DNA of 64,000 bases from Brevundimonas huaxiensis (GTDB lineage: Bacteria; Pseudomonadota; Alphaproteobacteria; Caulobacterales; Caulobacteraceae), in assembly GCF_014218725.1 (NCBI RefSeq), contig NZ_JABBJE010000002.1, forward strand, positions 248,001 to 312,000, given 5' to 3'. Position numbers and translations under genes: made by a program. Below, in pieces: positions 37,773-47,976 of the stretch (its first letter is position 1; each line of letters begins with the position of its first letter). Under the pieces are notes generated by a model. The model was given only the letters and a program-made list of their open reading frames with translations, searched no databases and was not told the origin of the DNA.

Positions 37773-38372
37773 TTGACGAAGGTGAGCATCTTGAACGTTC
37801 TTGTCCCCCTGCTTGTCGCCGCGGGCCTTTTGGGTTGCGGGTCAGAACCCGCCACTTCGGCCGAAAATAAGCGTGAAGCCAGTGCTGGCCAGGGTATCCA
37901 GCCGGTTGCCTCGAACACCCTGGGCCGATGCTCGACATTTATGGGCGCCTCGCTATCTGACGCCGATCGTGCGGCGCTATGGGACGGTCGTGGCGACGCT
38001 CAGCCTCTCTGTCTGTTCGTGGCTTCGGTGGCTTGGGCGGATCATGATCGACAGAAGGCGTCTGACCTCTACGCACTGGCGATGGTCCGTTATCGATATG
38101 ACGCCGTGAGATGCGCGGCGCCAGTCCCGGACGCGCTCGTGTCATCGATGGTCGCCGCCCGCATGGCCACCGAAAGTCGGCTTGCCGACCTTGGCATTTT
38201 TGTCGGGCCTCAAGAGATCGGCGCCGCAGCGCAGCGATCGGAAAGTTACGTCTATCCCGTGGGTCACCTTCAACAGCAATGCGAGGGCAAGCTGAGGCCC
38301 GAAAGCGAGTGGGCCGGCTTGAGGGCGGAGATGCAGGACGCGGTCGCAAGAGCCATGGCGAGCCCTCAGTAA
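37773..38372 (+). CDS. Lipoprotein of unknown function
   Basis: A 199-residue protein; start TTG 37773 or GTG five codons... downstream at about 37785, both before a signal sequence with lipobox LLGCGS (Cys 22). It has several more cysteines (GRCSTF, PLCLF, VRCAAP, QQCEG) and a tetratricopeptide-like helical pattern (ASDLYALAMVRYRYD). Its codon use is less GC-biased than its neighbours. No family recognised. Confidence 0.6.
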   Translation: MTKVSILNVLVPLLVAAGLLGCGSEPATSAENKREASAGQGIQPVASNTLGRCSTFMGASLSDADRAALWDGRGDAQPLCLFVASVAWADHDRQKASDLYALAMVRYRYDAVRCAAPVPDALVSSMVAARMATESRLADLGIFVGPQEIGAAAQRSESYVYPVGHLQQQCEGKLRPESEWAGLRAEMQDAVARAMASPQ

Positions 38373-38419
38373 AGGCTGGCCTGATTTGCAAACCTTTTAG
38401 CGAGATCAAGACTGATCGG

Positions 38420-39625
38420 ATGATTGCGCCGCAGATCGAACCTGTCCCGCCGGCGCTGTCTTTGGCGGCGGTGTTTCTGCGGTTCTTGCGGTTCGGGTTG
38501 CTGGCGTTCGGCGGGCCGGTGGCGCAGATCGCGATGATCCGGCGCGAGCTGGTCGATCAGGACCGGTGGATGTCCAGCGCGCGGTTCAACCGACTGCTGG
38601 CGGTGTTGCAGGTCCTGCCGGGGCCGGAGGCGCACGAGCTGTGCGTGCACATGGGCATGCGGGCGCGGGGGCGGATCGGCGGCCTGCTGGCGGGGCTGGG
38701 GTTCATGCTGCCGGGGCTGATCCTGATGCTGGGGATCGGCTGGGCCTATGTGGCGCTGTCGCCGGTCGTGGGCCTGCTGGCCGGGGCGTTTCTGGGGGTT
38801 CAGGCGGCGGTGGTGGCGGTGATCGTGCGCGCCGTCTGCAAGATCGGATCGCATATTCTGGAGGATCGCTGGCTGTGGGCCGTCGCCGTCGTCGGTTTTG
38901 CGGCGACCCTAGCGGGAGCGGCGTTCTGGATCGTGCTGGCGGCGGGCGGCGCGGCCTATGTGCTGGTCCGGGCCGGGCGGGTCGGCTTGGCCGTCGGGGT
39001 CGTGGCGCTGGCGGGCGTCGCAGCCTTGGCGATGCACGGGCTGGGGGACCACGGGCCGGTGTTTGGACAGACGGTGGGGCCGGCGGGCGACATCGGCTGG
39101 GTCGCGATGTTCTGGACGGGGCTGAAGGCGGGGCTGCTGACGTTCGGCGGCGCCTATACCGCCATTCCCTATGTCCGCGCCGATACGGTGGGGCGCGGGC
39201 TGATCGACGATGGGGCGTTTCTGGACGGGATCGCCTTTGCGGGCGTGATCCCGGCGCCGCTGGTGATCTTTTGCACCTTCGTCGGCTTTGTGGTCGCGGG
39301 CTGGGGCGGGGCGCTGGCGATGACGGCCGGGGTGTTCGCGCCGGCCTTCGCCTTTTCGATGATCTTCTATGAGCGGCTGGAGGCGGTGGTCGAGGACCGG
39401 CGGCTGCACGATGGTCTGGCCGGGGTCGCCGCCGCGGTAGTGGGCATCATCGCCGCGACCAGCGTGGAGCTGGGCTGGGCGACCTTGCAGCGGGCGCCGT
39501 CGATGGCGGCGGCCGTGGCGATCTTTGCGGTCGCCCTGGCGGTGGCGTGGACCTGGAAGAGCCGCTACGCCGTGCCGGCAGTTCTGGCCGCCGCGGCGGT
39601 CGCGGGATGGGGCGTGATGCGATGA
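38420..39625 (+). CDS. chrA: Chromate transporter, ChrA family
   Basis: A 401-residue inner-membrane protein built from two homologous halves. The first has the signature FLRFGLLAFGGPVAQIAMIRREL, the second GLKAGLLTFGGAYTAIPYVR; these FGG(P/A) repeats define the CHR superfamily. It exports chromate in known members. ATG 38420 is chosen because the frame upstream lies in another gene. Its last four bases overlap the racemase start. Confidence 0.92.
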   Translation: MIAPQIEPVPPALSLAAVFLRFLRFGLLAFGGPVAQIAMIRRELVDQDRWMSSARFNRLLAVLQVLPGPEAHELCVHMGMRARGRIGGLLAGLGFMLPGLILMLGIGWAYVALSPVVGLLAGAFLGVQAAVVAVIVRAVCKIGSHILEDRWLWAVAVVGFAATLAGAAFWIVLAAGGAAYVLVRAGRVGLAVGVVALAGVAALAMHGLGDHGPVFGQTVGPAGDIGWVAMFWTGLKAGLLTFGGAYTAIPYVRADTVGRGLIDDGAFLDGIAFAGVIPAPLVIFCTFVGFVVAGWGGALAMTAGVFAPAFAFSMIFYERLEAVVEDRRLHDGLAGVAAAVVGIIAATSVELGWATLQRAPSMAAAVAIFAVALAVAWTWKSRYAVPAVLAAAAVAGWGVMR

Positions 39626-40299
39626 GCAAGATCCTGGGCGTCATCGGCGGCATGGGGCCGGCGGCGACGGTGGCGTTTCTGGCGCGGGTGCAGGCGCTGA
39701 CGCCGGCCGAGGGCGACGCCGATCACATCCGGGTGGTGATGGACCTGAACCCCCAGGTGCCCGATCGCAACACGCGGCCGGGCGAGGCCGAGGTGGTGCT
39801 GGGGCAGATGGCCGAGGGGCTGGCGGCGGCCGGGGCCGAGGTGATCGCCATGCCCTGCAACACCGCCCACGCCCAGGCGGGCGGAATCCGCGCGGCGTGC
39901 GAGGCGAAGGGCCTGGGCTTCATCGACATGATCGCGGCGACGGCGGATGCGGCGGCGGCCTCTGGAGTGAAACGGATCGGCGTGCTGGCGACGCCGGGGG
40001 GCGAGCGGCTCTACACGCAGGCGCTGGCGGCGCGCGGGGTCGACACTGTGCTGCTGGAGGGTGCGGACCGCGAGGCCTTCATGGGCCTGGTCTATGGGGT
40101 CAAGCGCGGCGATGTAGGCGAGGCGGCGCGGGCAGGGATGTTGCGTCTGGCGCAGGCCCTGGCGGACGCGGGCGCGCATGGGCTGATCGCCGGCTGTACC
40201 GAAGTGCCGCTGCTGCTGAAGGCCGAGGATGCGCCGGTTCCCCTGACGGATTCGGCTGAGGTGCTGGCCCAGGCGTGCGTGGAAGCGTGTCGGGTCTGA
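39622..40299 (+). CDS. Aspartate/glutamate racemase family protein
   Basis: A 225-residue PLP-independent racemase. The two catalytic Cys lie in AMPCNTAHA and AGCTEVPLLL, and the opening ILGVIGGMGPAATVAFLAR is typical. This subgroup is mostly aspartate racemase (YgeA-like). Starts in a four-base overlap with chrA. Confidence 0.88.
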   Translation: MSKILGVIGGMGPAATVAFLARVQALTPAEGDADHIRVVMDLNPQVPDRNTRPGEAEVVLGQMAEGLAAAGAEVIAMPCNTAHAQAGGIRAACEAKGLGFIDMIAATADAAAASGVKRIGVLATPGGERLYTQALAARGVDTVLLEGADREAFMGLVYGVKRGDVGEAARAGMLRLAQALADAGAHGLIAGCTEVPLLLKAEDAPVPLTDSAEVLAQACVEACRV

Positions 40300-40348
40300 G
40301 GCGCGGTTGCGGCTTGCTCCGCGCGGCCGGCCTGCCTAGTCATGGGCG

Positions 40349-41317
40349 GTGCCTATTCAGTCCCTGATCATCGATTGCGACCCCGGTGTGGACGACGCCG
40401 TGGCGCTGTTTCTGGCCTTCGCCGCGCCCGAGCTGGAGTTGCTGGCCGTCACCACGGTCGGGGGCAATGTCCCCGGCGCCAAGACCCAGCGCAATGCGCG
40501 CATCATCCGTCAGATCGCCGGGCGCGAGGAGGTGCCGGTGTTCGGCGGGGCGGAGCGGCCGCTGAAACGTCCGCCGGCGGGGGCGAGCGGGTTTCACGGC
40601 GTCGAGGGTCTGGGCGATCTGGAGCCGTTCGAACCGACGGGGATCGTCGGCGACGGGCCGGCCGCCAACGCGATCGTCGATCTGGTGATGAGCCGGCCCG
40701 AAAGTTCGGTCGCCATCGCCGTTCTGGGGCCGATGACCAATCTGGCGCTGGCGATGCGGCGCGAGCGGCGGCTGGCCGAACGGCTGGGGCCGGTGGTCGT
40801 CATGGGCGGGGCGCGGTCGGAAGGCGGCAATGTCACCGCATCGGCCGAGTTCAACATCTGGGCCGATCCCGATGCGGCGGCGGTGGTGTTCGGATCGGGG
40901 TGTCAGGTCGTCGCCTTCGGCCTGGATGCGACCCATCAGGTGCGCGCGACCGAGGCCCGGATCGTGGCGATAGAGGCCATCGACAGCGAGGCCGCGCGGG
41001 CGGCGGCGTCGACGCTGCGGTTCTCGCAGCGGGTGGAGCGCGAGATCGTGGGGTGGGAGGCAGCCCCCTTGCATGACCCGTGTCCCATCGCCTGGCTGAT
41101 CCAGCCTGACCTGTTCGACACCAAGCCCTGCCGGATCGAGGTGGAGACGGGTTCGGACCTGACGCGCGGGCATACGGCGGTCGAGTTCCGGATCGATCCG
41201 GCGACGGCGCGGCATCACTGGGCGGTCGCGGCGGATGCGCAAGGGGTGTTCGACCTGATCGTCGCCAAGCTGAAGGCCCAAGCACTGAAGGCTGAGGCGC
41301 TGGAGGCCGGCGCATGA
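40349..41317 (+). CDS. Inosine-uridine preferring nucleoside hydrolase
   Basis: A 322-residue enzyme that splits ribonucleosides into base and ribose. The calcium-binding signature IDCDPGVDDAVAL is at residues about 8-20; NIWADPDAAAVV and GRTx-like HDPCPIAW segments follow. GTG start at 40349. It overlaps the ribokinase gene by four bases, so the ribose it frees can be phosphorylated at once. Confidence 0.93.
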   Translation: MPIQSLIIDCDPGVDDAVALFLAFAAPELELLAVTTVGGNVPGAKTQRNARIIRQIAGREEVPVFGGAERPLKRPPAGASGFHGVEGLGDLEPFEPTGIVGDGPAANAIVDLVMSRPESSVAIAVLGPMTNLALAMRRERRLAERLGPVVVMGGARSEGGNVTASAEFNIWADPDAAAVVFGSGCQVVAFGLDATHQVRATEARIVAIEAIDSEAARAAASTLRFSQRVEREIVGWEAAPLHDPCPIAWLIQPDLFDTKPCRIEVETGSDLTRGHTAVEFRIDPATARHHWAVAADAQGVFDLIVAKLKAQALKAEALEAGA

Positions 41318-42159
41318 GGATCACCGTCGTCGGCTCGATCAACCTGGATCTGGTCGCCACCGCGCCCCAGCTGCCGGCTCCGGGCGAGACGGTGACCGGG
41401 GCGACCCTGGCGCGCCATCCCGGCGGCAAGGGCGCCAATCAGGCGCTGGCGGCCGAGAAACTGGGGGCCGAGGTCTGCCTGATCGGCCGGGTCGGCAACG
41501 ACGCCATGGCCGGCGAGGCCCTGGCCCTGATGGAGGATCTGGGCGTCGATCTCGCCGGGGTGGAGGTCGATGTGGCGGCGCCGACGGGCGTCGCTTTGAT
41601 CGCCGTCGATCCGACCGGCGAGAACCAGATCGTGGTCGCGGCCGGCGCCAACCATATGGTCACCCCCGAGCAGCTGCCTCAGCGGATCGAGGGCGCGCTG
41701 ATCGTACAGCTGGAGCTGCCGATCGAGACGGTCGAGGCGGCGGTGGGCCGTGCGACCGGCTTCGTCTGCGCCAATCTGGCGCCCGCCGCGCCGGTGTCGG
41801 AACGGCTGCTGCGCCGCGCCGACCTGATCGTCGTCAACGAGACCGAGGCGGCCTTCTATGGCGACGGACTGCATCGGGGCGGCGGTCGCGTGGTGGTGAC
41901 CAAGGGCGCGCGAGGCGCGGCCATGTATCAGCGCGGCGTCGAAATGGCCTGGGCGACCCCGCCCGCCGTCGAGGCGGTCGATGCCACGGGCGCCGGCGAC
42001 GCCTTCGTCGCCGCCATCACGGTGGCTTTGCTGGAAGGCATGGACCCGGCCGAAGTGCTGCGCTTCGCCTGCGCCGCCGGAGCCTTTGCGGCCACCCGGC
42101 CGGGGGCCCAGCCATCGGCGCCCGAGCGCGATCAGGTCGAGCAGTTGCTGGCGGGTTGA
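41314..42159 (+). CDS. rbsK: Ribokinase (PfkB family)
   Basis: A 281-residue sugar kinase with the PfkB motifs GGKGANQALAAEKLGAEV near the N-terminus and DATGAGDAFVA near the C-terminus, which carries the catalytic Asp. It phosphorylates D-ribose to ribose-5-phosphate. Coupled to nucleoside hydrolase by overlap, forming a nucleoside salvage pair. Confidence 0.93.
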   Translation: MRITVVGSINLDLVATAPQLPAPGETVTGATLARHPGGKGANQALAAEKLGAEVCLIGRVGNDAMAGEALALMEDLGVDLAGVEVDVAAPTGVALIAVDPTGENQIVVAAGANHMVTPEQLPQRIEGALIVQLELPIETVEAAVGRATGFVCANLAPAAPVSERLLRRADLIVVNETEAAFYGDGLHRGGGRVVVTKGARGAAMYQRGVEMAWATPPAVEAVDATGAGDAFVAAITVALLEGMDPAEVLRFACAAGAFAATRPGAQPSAPERDQVEQLLAG

Positions 42160-42215
42160 ACGCGCCATACTTTCGCCCGACGCAACTCATGATTTGTGTC
42201 GTGACGGAGGGATGG

Positions 42216-43475
42216 ATGCTGACACGACGAGGATTAGGGCTGGCGGTCGTTGCGACGGGCGCGCTGGCTGTGCGACCTGCTTGGTCGCAGACGCCATTGA
42301 GCGCCGAGCAGCAGTTCATGGTCGAAGGGCGGTATCTGCCGCAGTATCTTGAGCTGAAGGCGCAGGCGGCCGCAGGCCGTCCGACGGCGGGAGGCTTCCT
42401 GGCGCAGTATGCCGCTTTCCTTGGCGACGAGGCGACGGCAATCGGCGGCGAGGAAAAGGATCGGCCGGCCGACGCCGAATTGCCAGACCTGTCGAATGCC
42501 GAGAGCCGCGATGCCTTGTCCGCCATCGTCGAAGCCGCGACAGCCAGGCAGATCGTCATACTCAACGAGGCGCACAACATATCGGGCCATCGCGGTTTCG
42601 CGACGCGAGTCATGCGGGCGTTAAGACCGCTGGGTTTCGACACCTTCGCCGCCGAGACCTTCGTTCAGCCGCAGCAAGAGGCGGCGCCCACGATACGCAG
42701 ATACAAGCGCGGCGATCCCTTCCATTCCGGTTTCGGATACTACATCGCCGACCCGGTCTATGCGGAGGCCGTAAGGGAGGCGGCGGCGCTCGGTTACACA
42801 TTCGCGGACTACGAATGGCGGTGGGACCAGAGGCCGCCGGCGACGGCGTCAGGAGATGAGCAGATCGCCGCGCGAGAAGCGGCGCAGGCCAAAAATTTGG
42901 TCGAAACCGTGCTGAAGGACCGACCGGATGCGCGGATTTTCGTCTTGTGCGGCTATAGTCATGCCATGGAGCTTGAAGGGCGCGGGGGGCTGTGGTTCGC
43001 CGCTCGGCTGAAGGCGCTGACCGGCATCGATCCCTTGACCATCGAGCAGTCCTTGAACTGGCCTGCAACGCGGCCGCAAGCGGACGCGCCGCATGTCGCC
43101 GCTGTCTTGAAGCGCTTCCAGCCGGCCGCGCCTATCGTTGTGTCACGCAACGGGATCGCCTTCGCCAACAGCGATTTCGAAGGTCGAGTGGACCTGAGCG
43201 TCTTTCATCCGAGACTGGATCGCGTGGCTGGACGGCCGGGCTGGCTGGCGGCTGACCCTCTGCGAAAGGCGGTCGAGGTCTCGATCCCGGCTTTTGAAGG
43301 CCCGGCCCTGTTGCAAGCGCTGCATATGCAGGAAGGCATGGTCATCCCGGCAGATCACTTTCTGCTGGAGGCGGGCCAGGCGCGGGGGACCATGATGCTC
43401 AGGCCCGGCGCCTATGTTCTGCGGTTGGAAACGACGCGAGGGATTGAACCGGCATTCGGGGAAATCGTCGTCTGA
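42216..43475 (+). CDS. Secreted ChaN / erythromycin-esterase-like protein
   Basis: A 419-residue protein from ATG 42216, which starts a twin-Arg-type signal (MLTRRGLGLAVVATGA, cleavage near WSQ). The mature part contains IVILNEAHNISGHRGF and FAAETF, then CGYSHAMELEG, matching the E-A-H...E...H pattern of the EreA/ChaN-like hydrolase superfamily. Substrate unknown. The upstream frame (42156) would overlap ribokinase and lacks signal character. Confidence 0.7.
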   Translation: MLTRRGLGLAVVATGALAVRPAWSQTPLSAEQQFMVEGRYLPQYLELKAQAAAGRPTAGGFLAQYAAFLGDEATAIGGEEKDRPADAELPDLSNAESRDALSAIVEAATARQIVILNEAHNISGHRGFATRVMRALRPLGFDTFAAETFVQPQQEAAPTIRRYKRGDPFHSGFGYYIADPVYAEAVREAAALGYTFADYEWRWDQRPPATASGDEQIAAREAAQAKNLVETVLKDRPDARIFVLCGYSHAMELEGRGGLWFAARLKALTGIDPLTIEQSLNWPATRPQADAPHVAAVLKRFQPAAPIVVSRNGIAFANSDFEGRVDLSVFHPRLDRVAGRPGWLAADPLRKAVEVSIPAFEGPALLQALHMQEGMVIPADHFLLEAGQARGTMMLRPGAYVLRLETTRGIEPAFGEIVV

Positions 43476-43576
43476 CGCCGCCAGCGACCTAATGACTGCT
43501 TGACCCCAAAACGGGTTGGCGTCGGCGTGCGGGCGAGGGTAGGTCTGGGGTTCGGGATTTGTGGGGACTTCAGACG

Positions 43577-46045
43577 ATGATGATGCGTGGACGTGGGGTT
43601 GGGCTGGTTCTGGCGGCGGTACTGCTGAGCGGCGTGGCGGGTGGGGCGTTAGCCCAGAACGCGGCGCCGGCTGCGGGGCCGATGGTCTATCAGCAGCCGC
43701 CGGCGCCGATCGCGGACATCCTGGACGCCAAGCCGACGCCGTCGTCGATGCTGAGCCCGGATCGGCGGACGCTGGTGCTGATGGACCGGTCGAACCTGCC
43801 CAGCATTAAGGCCCTGGCCGAGCCGATGCTGAGGCTGGCGGGGACGCGGATCAATCCGAGGAACAACGGTGCGGCCGAAAGCCGGGTGGCGTGGCTGACG
43901 GGGCTAAGCCTGCAGGCGGTGGACGGGGGGCCACCTCGCGTCGTGGCCCTGCCCGACGGCGCGCGGTTCACGGCGCCGCGGTTCTCGCCGGACGCCAGGT
44001 CGCTGGCCTTCGTGCTGGACCGGCCGACGGGGCTGGAGCTGTGGGTGGTGGACGTGGCCTCGGCGCGGGCGAGGAAGCTGACCGATCCGGTGGTCAATAT
44101 GACGGGCGGGACGGGTTATGAGTGGCTGCCCGACAGTTCGGGCCTGCTGGTCGAGGCGGTTCCGGCCGGACGCGGTCCGGCGCCGGACGTGACGGCCGCG
44201 CCCACGGGGCCGAACATCGAGGAGACGGCCGGGCGGGTCGCGCCGGTGCGGACCTATCAGGACCTGCTGTCGAACCCCGGCGACGAGGCCCTGTTCGACC
44301 ATTATTTCACGTCTCAGCTGACGCTGGTTCCGCTGAACGGCCGTGCACGGACGATCGGGGCGCCGGCGGTCTATCTGGACGCGTCGGTGTCGCCGGACGG
44401 CCAATACATCCTGCATGAGATCGCCAAGCGGCCCTATTCCTATGCGGTGCCGGACGACTTGTTCCCGACCGAGATCGTGGTGACGGATCTGAACGGTCGC
44501 GTGGTGCGCACGGTCGCCGACCTGCCGCTGCGGGACGATGTGCCGACCGCCTTCGACGCCGTGGCGCCGGGGCCGCGCGCGGTCGAATGGCGGGCCGATG
44601 CGCCGGCGACCCTGACCTGGGTCGAGGCGCTGGACGGCGGGGACATCCGGCGCGAGGCCGAGTTCCGGGACCGGGTCTTCATGCAGGCCGCGCCGTTCAC
44701 GGCCGAGCCCGTCAAGCTGATTGACCTGAAGGAACGGTTCGGCGGGATCGTGTGGGGCCGGGACGACCTGGCCATCGTCAACAGCCGCTGGTTCAACACC
44801 CGGCACGAGACGCGGTTCGTCGTCGATCCGTCCAACCCCGGCGAAGGCCGGGTGCTGCTGGAGCGGAACTATCAGGCGCGCTACGACAATCCGGGCCAGC
44901 CGGTGACCCAGCCGAATGCTCAAGGCCGCTCGGTGATCCGCTTCGATCCACAGGGGCGCATCCTGATGTCGGGCGCGGGCGCGACGCCGCAGGGCGAGTT
45001 CCCCTTCCTGGCCGCGATGGACCCGGCGACGGGACGCAGCGAACGGCTGTGGACCTCGGCCAACACGGATTACGAGGCCGTGGTCGGCTTCCTGGACGCG
45101 GACGGCAAGCTGGTGGTGACCCAGCGCGAGACGCGGCTGGATCCGCCCAACCTGCAGATCCGCGACCTGACGACGGGCCAGACGACGCGGCTGACCAACT
45201 TCCCCGATCCGGCGCCGCAGCTGGCCGAGGCGACGCGGCAGCTGGTGACGTACGAGCGGGCCGACGGGGTCAAGCTGTCGGGGACGCTTTATCTGCCGGC
45301 CGGCTACGACAAGGACCGCGACGGGCCGCTGCCGATGCTGATGTGGGCCTATCCGGCCGAGTTCACCGATGCGGCGGTCGCGGGCCAGACGGTGGATGTG
45401 CAGAACCGGTTCGTGCGGCCGGGCGGGTCCAGCCATCTGTTCCTGCTGACCCAAGGGTATGCGATCTTCGACAACCCCTCCATGCCCATCATCGGCAAGG
45501 ACGGGACCGAGCCGAACGACACCTATGTCGAGCAACTGACGGCCGATGCTCAGGCGGCGGTGGACGCGGTGGTGCGGATGGGGGTGGCGGATCGCGACCG
45601 GATCGCCGTGGGCGGCCACAGCTACGGCGCCTTCATGACGGCGAACCTGCTGGTTCACACCGACCTGTTCCGGACCGGGATCGCGCGGTCGGGCGCCTAT
45701 AACCGCACCCTGACGCCGTTCGGCTTCCAGTCGGAGCAGCGCAACTATTGGGAGGCGACCGAGGTCTATACCGAGATGTCGCCCTTCACCTATGCGAACA
45801 AGCTGAACGAGCCGATCCTGCTGATCCACGGCGAGGCGGACGACAACTCGGGCACCTTCCCGGTCCAGTCCGAGCGATTCTATGCGGCGCTGAAGGGGCT
45901 GGGCGCGACCGCGCGTTACGTCACCCTGCCGCTGGAGGCGCACGGATACCGCGCGCGGGAATCCGTGGGCCATACCCTGTGGGAGATGACCCGCTGGCTG
46001 GACCAGTTTGTGAAGAACGCCCCGCCGAGGCCGGCGGCGAACTGA
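43577..46045 (+). CDS. S9 family prolyl-oligopeptidase-like serine peptidase
   Basis: An 822-residue exported peptidase from ATG 43577 with a signal peptide (cleavage near GGALAQ). A beta-propeller domain with WD-like dipeptides (FSPDARSLAFV, YEWLPDSSGLLV) is followed by the alpha/beta hydrolase domain with nucleophile Ser in GGHSYGAFM, Asp in HGEADDN and His in EAHGYRAR. Similar periplasmic S9 enzymes are common in Caulobacterales. Confidence 0.92.
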   Translation: MMMRGRGVGLVLAAVLLSGVAGGALAQNAAPAAGPMVYQQPPAPIADILDAKPTPSSMLSPDRRTLVLMDRSNLPSIKALAEPMLRLAGTRINPRNNGAAESRVAWLTGLSLQAVDGGPPRVVALPDGARFTAPRFSPDARSLAFVLDRPTGLELWVVDVASARARKLTDPVVNMTGGTGYEWLPDSSGLLVEAVPAGRGPAPDVTAAPTGPNIEETAGRVAPVRTYQDLLSNPGDEALFDHYFTSQLTLVPLNGRARTIGAPAVYLDASVSPDGQYILHEIAKRPYSYAVPDDLFPTEIVVTDLNGRVVRTVADLPLRDDVPTAFDAVAPGPRAVEWRADAPATLTWVEALDGGDIRREAEFRDRVFMQAAPFTAEPVKLIDLKERFGGIVWGRDDLAIVNSRWFNTRHETRFVVDPSNPGEGRVLLERNYQARYDNPGQPVTQPNAQGRSVIRFDPQGRILMSGAGATPQGEFPFLAAMDPATGRSERLWTSANTDYEAVVGFLDADGKLVVTQRETRLDPPNLQIRDLTTGQTTRLTNFPDPAPQLAEATRQLVTYERADGVKLSGTLYLPAGYDKDRDGPLPMLMWAYPAEFTDAAVAGQTVDVQNRFVRPGGSSHLFLLTQGYAIFDNPSMPIIGKDGTEPNDTYVEQLTADAQAAVDAVVRMGVADRDRIAVGGHSYGAFMTANLLVHTDLFRTGIARSGAYNRTLTPFGFQSEQRNYWEATEVYTEMSPFTYANKLNEPILLIHGEADDNSGTFPVQSERFYAALKGLGATARYVTLPLEAHGYRARESVGHTLWEMTRWLDQFVKNAPPRPAAN

Positions 46046-46049
46046 GCGA

Positions 46050-46655
46050 TCAGGGCTGGGACGCCGCGGCCTCCGCCGCGGCGTTGACGGCCGCGAGACG
46101 CGCGTCCTGCTCCGATTGAGGCGGGACGCCGAAGACGGCGCGCAGGCTGTCGGGGATCAGGGCGCGATCGTAGGGATCGAGGGTTGCCGGGGCGTCGCGC
46201 GTCTTGCGGGTCTGGGTGCCGTAGATCTGCGGCTTTTCGGTCATCTGCAGATAGCGATCCAGCGTCGCGGCGGCGATCCAGGCGCCTTCGGGCGAGCCCT
46301 TGGCCACGGCGGCGACGGCCAGACTATGGGCCAGCAGATAATCCTCCGGCGTGGAGCCGTGCTGGAAGACGAAGGCGGCGGCGCGATAGTCCTCGCCGGT
46401 GTTGAGCGCGCCGGCGTCCAGCAGGGCGCGGGTCTGGACCCGGCGCGCGGCGTCTTCGGCGAGCATTGCTGTGACGCGGGCGCGGTCTTTGAAAAAGTCC
46501 GGGGTCAGGTTTTGTCTTACCGCCTGGTCGGCGGCGAAGATGGCGGCCATCTCGGCGTTGTTCTGAGGCGGAGTTTCCTGGGCCAAGGCCGGGACGGCGA
46601 AGGCCAGGGCTACGGCCGACATCGCGGCGGCGCAGGACAGGCGAGACCGGCGCAT
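46050..46655 (-). CDS. Secreted protein of unknown function
   Basis: A 201-residue protein with a signal peptide (cleavage near ALAQE, residue 27). The mature part is helical; segments such as DAGALNTGEDYRAAAFVFQHG, SLAVAAVAKGSPEGAWIAA and ATLDRYLQ resemble a family of periplasmic proteins widespread in alphaproteobacteria whose function I do not know. It converges with the S9 peptidase with five bases between stops. Confidence 0.7.
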   Translation of the reverse strand: MRRSRLSCAAAMSAVALAFAVPALAQETPPQNNAEMAAIFAADQAVRQNLTPDFFKDRARVTAMLAEDAARRVQTRALLDAGALNTGEDYRAAAFVFQHGSTPEDYLLAHSLAVAAVAKGSPEGAWIAAATLDRYLQMTEKPQIYGTQTRKTRDAPATLDPYDRALIPDSLRAVFGVPPQSEQDARLAAVNAAAEAAASQP

Positions 46656-46734
46656 GGGAGATCTCCGCTGAAGCTTGAGCGGACATTGGTCTGCGGATTT
46701 GCGGCCGAAAGCGGGCGGCGGGATTACGGTGTCG

Positions 46735-47865
46735 TCAGGGTCTGACGATCAGCCGCACGACCTCGCCGGCGTGGAGGCGGTCGAAGCCGGCGTTGATGTC
46801 GTCGAGGGGGATAACGCCGCTCATTAGGCGATCGACGGGCAGGCGACCTTGGCGATACAGGGCGACGTAGCGGGGGATGTCGCGGCTGGGGACGCAGGTG
46901 CCGATGTAGGAGCCCTTCAGCGTGCGCTCTTCGCCGACGAGGGAGACCACGTTGACGGCCAGCGCCGCATCGGGCGGCGGCAGGCCGGCGGTGACGGTGG
47001 TTCCGCCGCGCCGGGTCATCTTCCATGCCGCCTCCAGCGCCCGGACCGCGCCGGCCATTTCGAAGGCGAAGTCGGCGCCGCCGTTCGTCAGGGCGCGGAC
47101 CTGATCGACGGCGTCGGGGTCGGCGGCGTTGACGGTGTGGACGGGCCCCAGGGTGCGGGCCAAGGCCAGCTTGTCCTCGGACAGATCGACGGCGACGACG
47201 GGGCTGGCGCCCGAGGCCAGGGCGCCGAGAACGCTGGCCAGGCCCACGCCGCCCAGGCCGATGACGACGACGCTCTGACCCGCGCGGACCTGGGCGGTGT
47301 TCACAACGGCCCCGACGCCGGTCAGGACGGCGCAGCCGAACAGGGCCGCCTCCTCGAACGACAGGTCGGGATCGATCTTGACCAGGGAGCGTCGCGAGAC
47401 GACGGCCCGCTCGGCGAAGGCGGAGCAGCCGAGGTGGTGGTTGACCGGCTCGCCCTCGCGGAAGATGCGGCGGGCGCCGGACAACAGTTCGCCCCGGCCG
47501 TTGGCGACGGCGCCGGGTTCGCACAGGGCGGGACGGCCGCCGGCGCAGGGATCGCAGTGGCCGCAGGACGGCATGAAGACCATGACGACGTGATCGCCGA
47601 TGGCCAGATCGGTGACGCCGTCCCCCAGCGCCTCGACCACGCCCGCCGCCTCGTGCCCCAGGGCCATGGGCAGGGGACGGGGGCGGTCGCCGTTGATGAC
47701 CGAGAGGTCCGAATGACACAGGCCCGCCGCCTTGATCGCGACCAGGACCTCGCCGGGGCCGGGCGGGTCCAGCGTCACCGTCTCGACCGACAGGGGGCGG
47801 CTGTCGGCATAGGGGCGGGCGACGCCCATCTGCGACAGGACGGCGGCGCGGGTCGTCAGGGTCAT
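46735..47865 (-). CDS. Zinc-dependent alcohol dehydrogenase (class III-like)
   Basis: A 376-residue medium-chain dehydrogenase. Catalytic-zinc ligands lie in LCHSDLSV and GHEAAGVVE; structural-zinc cysteines in CGHCDPCAGGRPALC; and the NAD fold in VVIGLGGVGLASVLGALASGA. The C-terminal GVIPLDDINAGFDRL is typical. It oxidises alcohols or an aldehyde adduct; the exact substrate cannot be set from sequence. Confidence 0.92.
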   Translation of the reverse strand: MTLTTRAAVLSQMGVARPYADSRPLSVETVTLDPPGPGEVLVAIKAAGLCHSDLSVINGDRPRPLPMALGHEAAGVVEALGDGVTDLAIGDHVVMVFMPSCGHCDPCAGGRPALCEPGAVANGRGELLSGARRIFREGEPVNHHLGCSAFAERAVVSRRSLVKIDPDLSFEEAALFGCAVLTGVGAVVNTAQVRAGQSVVVIGLGGVGLASVLGALASGASPVVAVDLSEDKLALARTLGPVHTVNAADPDAVDQVRALTNGGADFAFEMAGAVRALEAAWKMTRRGGTTVTAGLPPPDAALAVNVVSLVGEERTLKGSYIGTCVPSRDIPRYVALYRQGRLPVDRLMSGVIPLDDINAGFDRLHAGEVVRLIVRP

Positions 47866-47976
47866 GTGGTCAAGCCTTCGTCATCAGCGACCTACCGATA
47901 GGCGCTTGACCTAACGTCGTCCAAGCTAGAGCGTCGTAATCGAGAGCGACGGTTCGCGTCGCCGAGGGAGACGACG

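Noticed and set aside
43904..45973. 689-codon minus-strand frame
   Set aside because: Antisense shadow of the S9 peptidase gene, which has a full catalytic triad and signal peptide.
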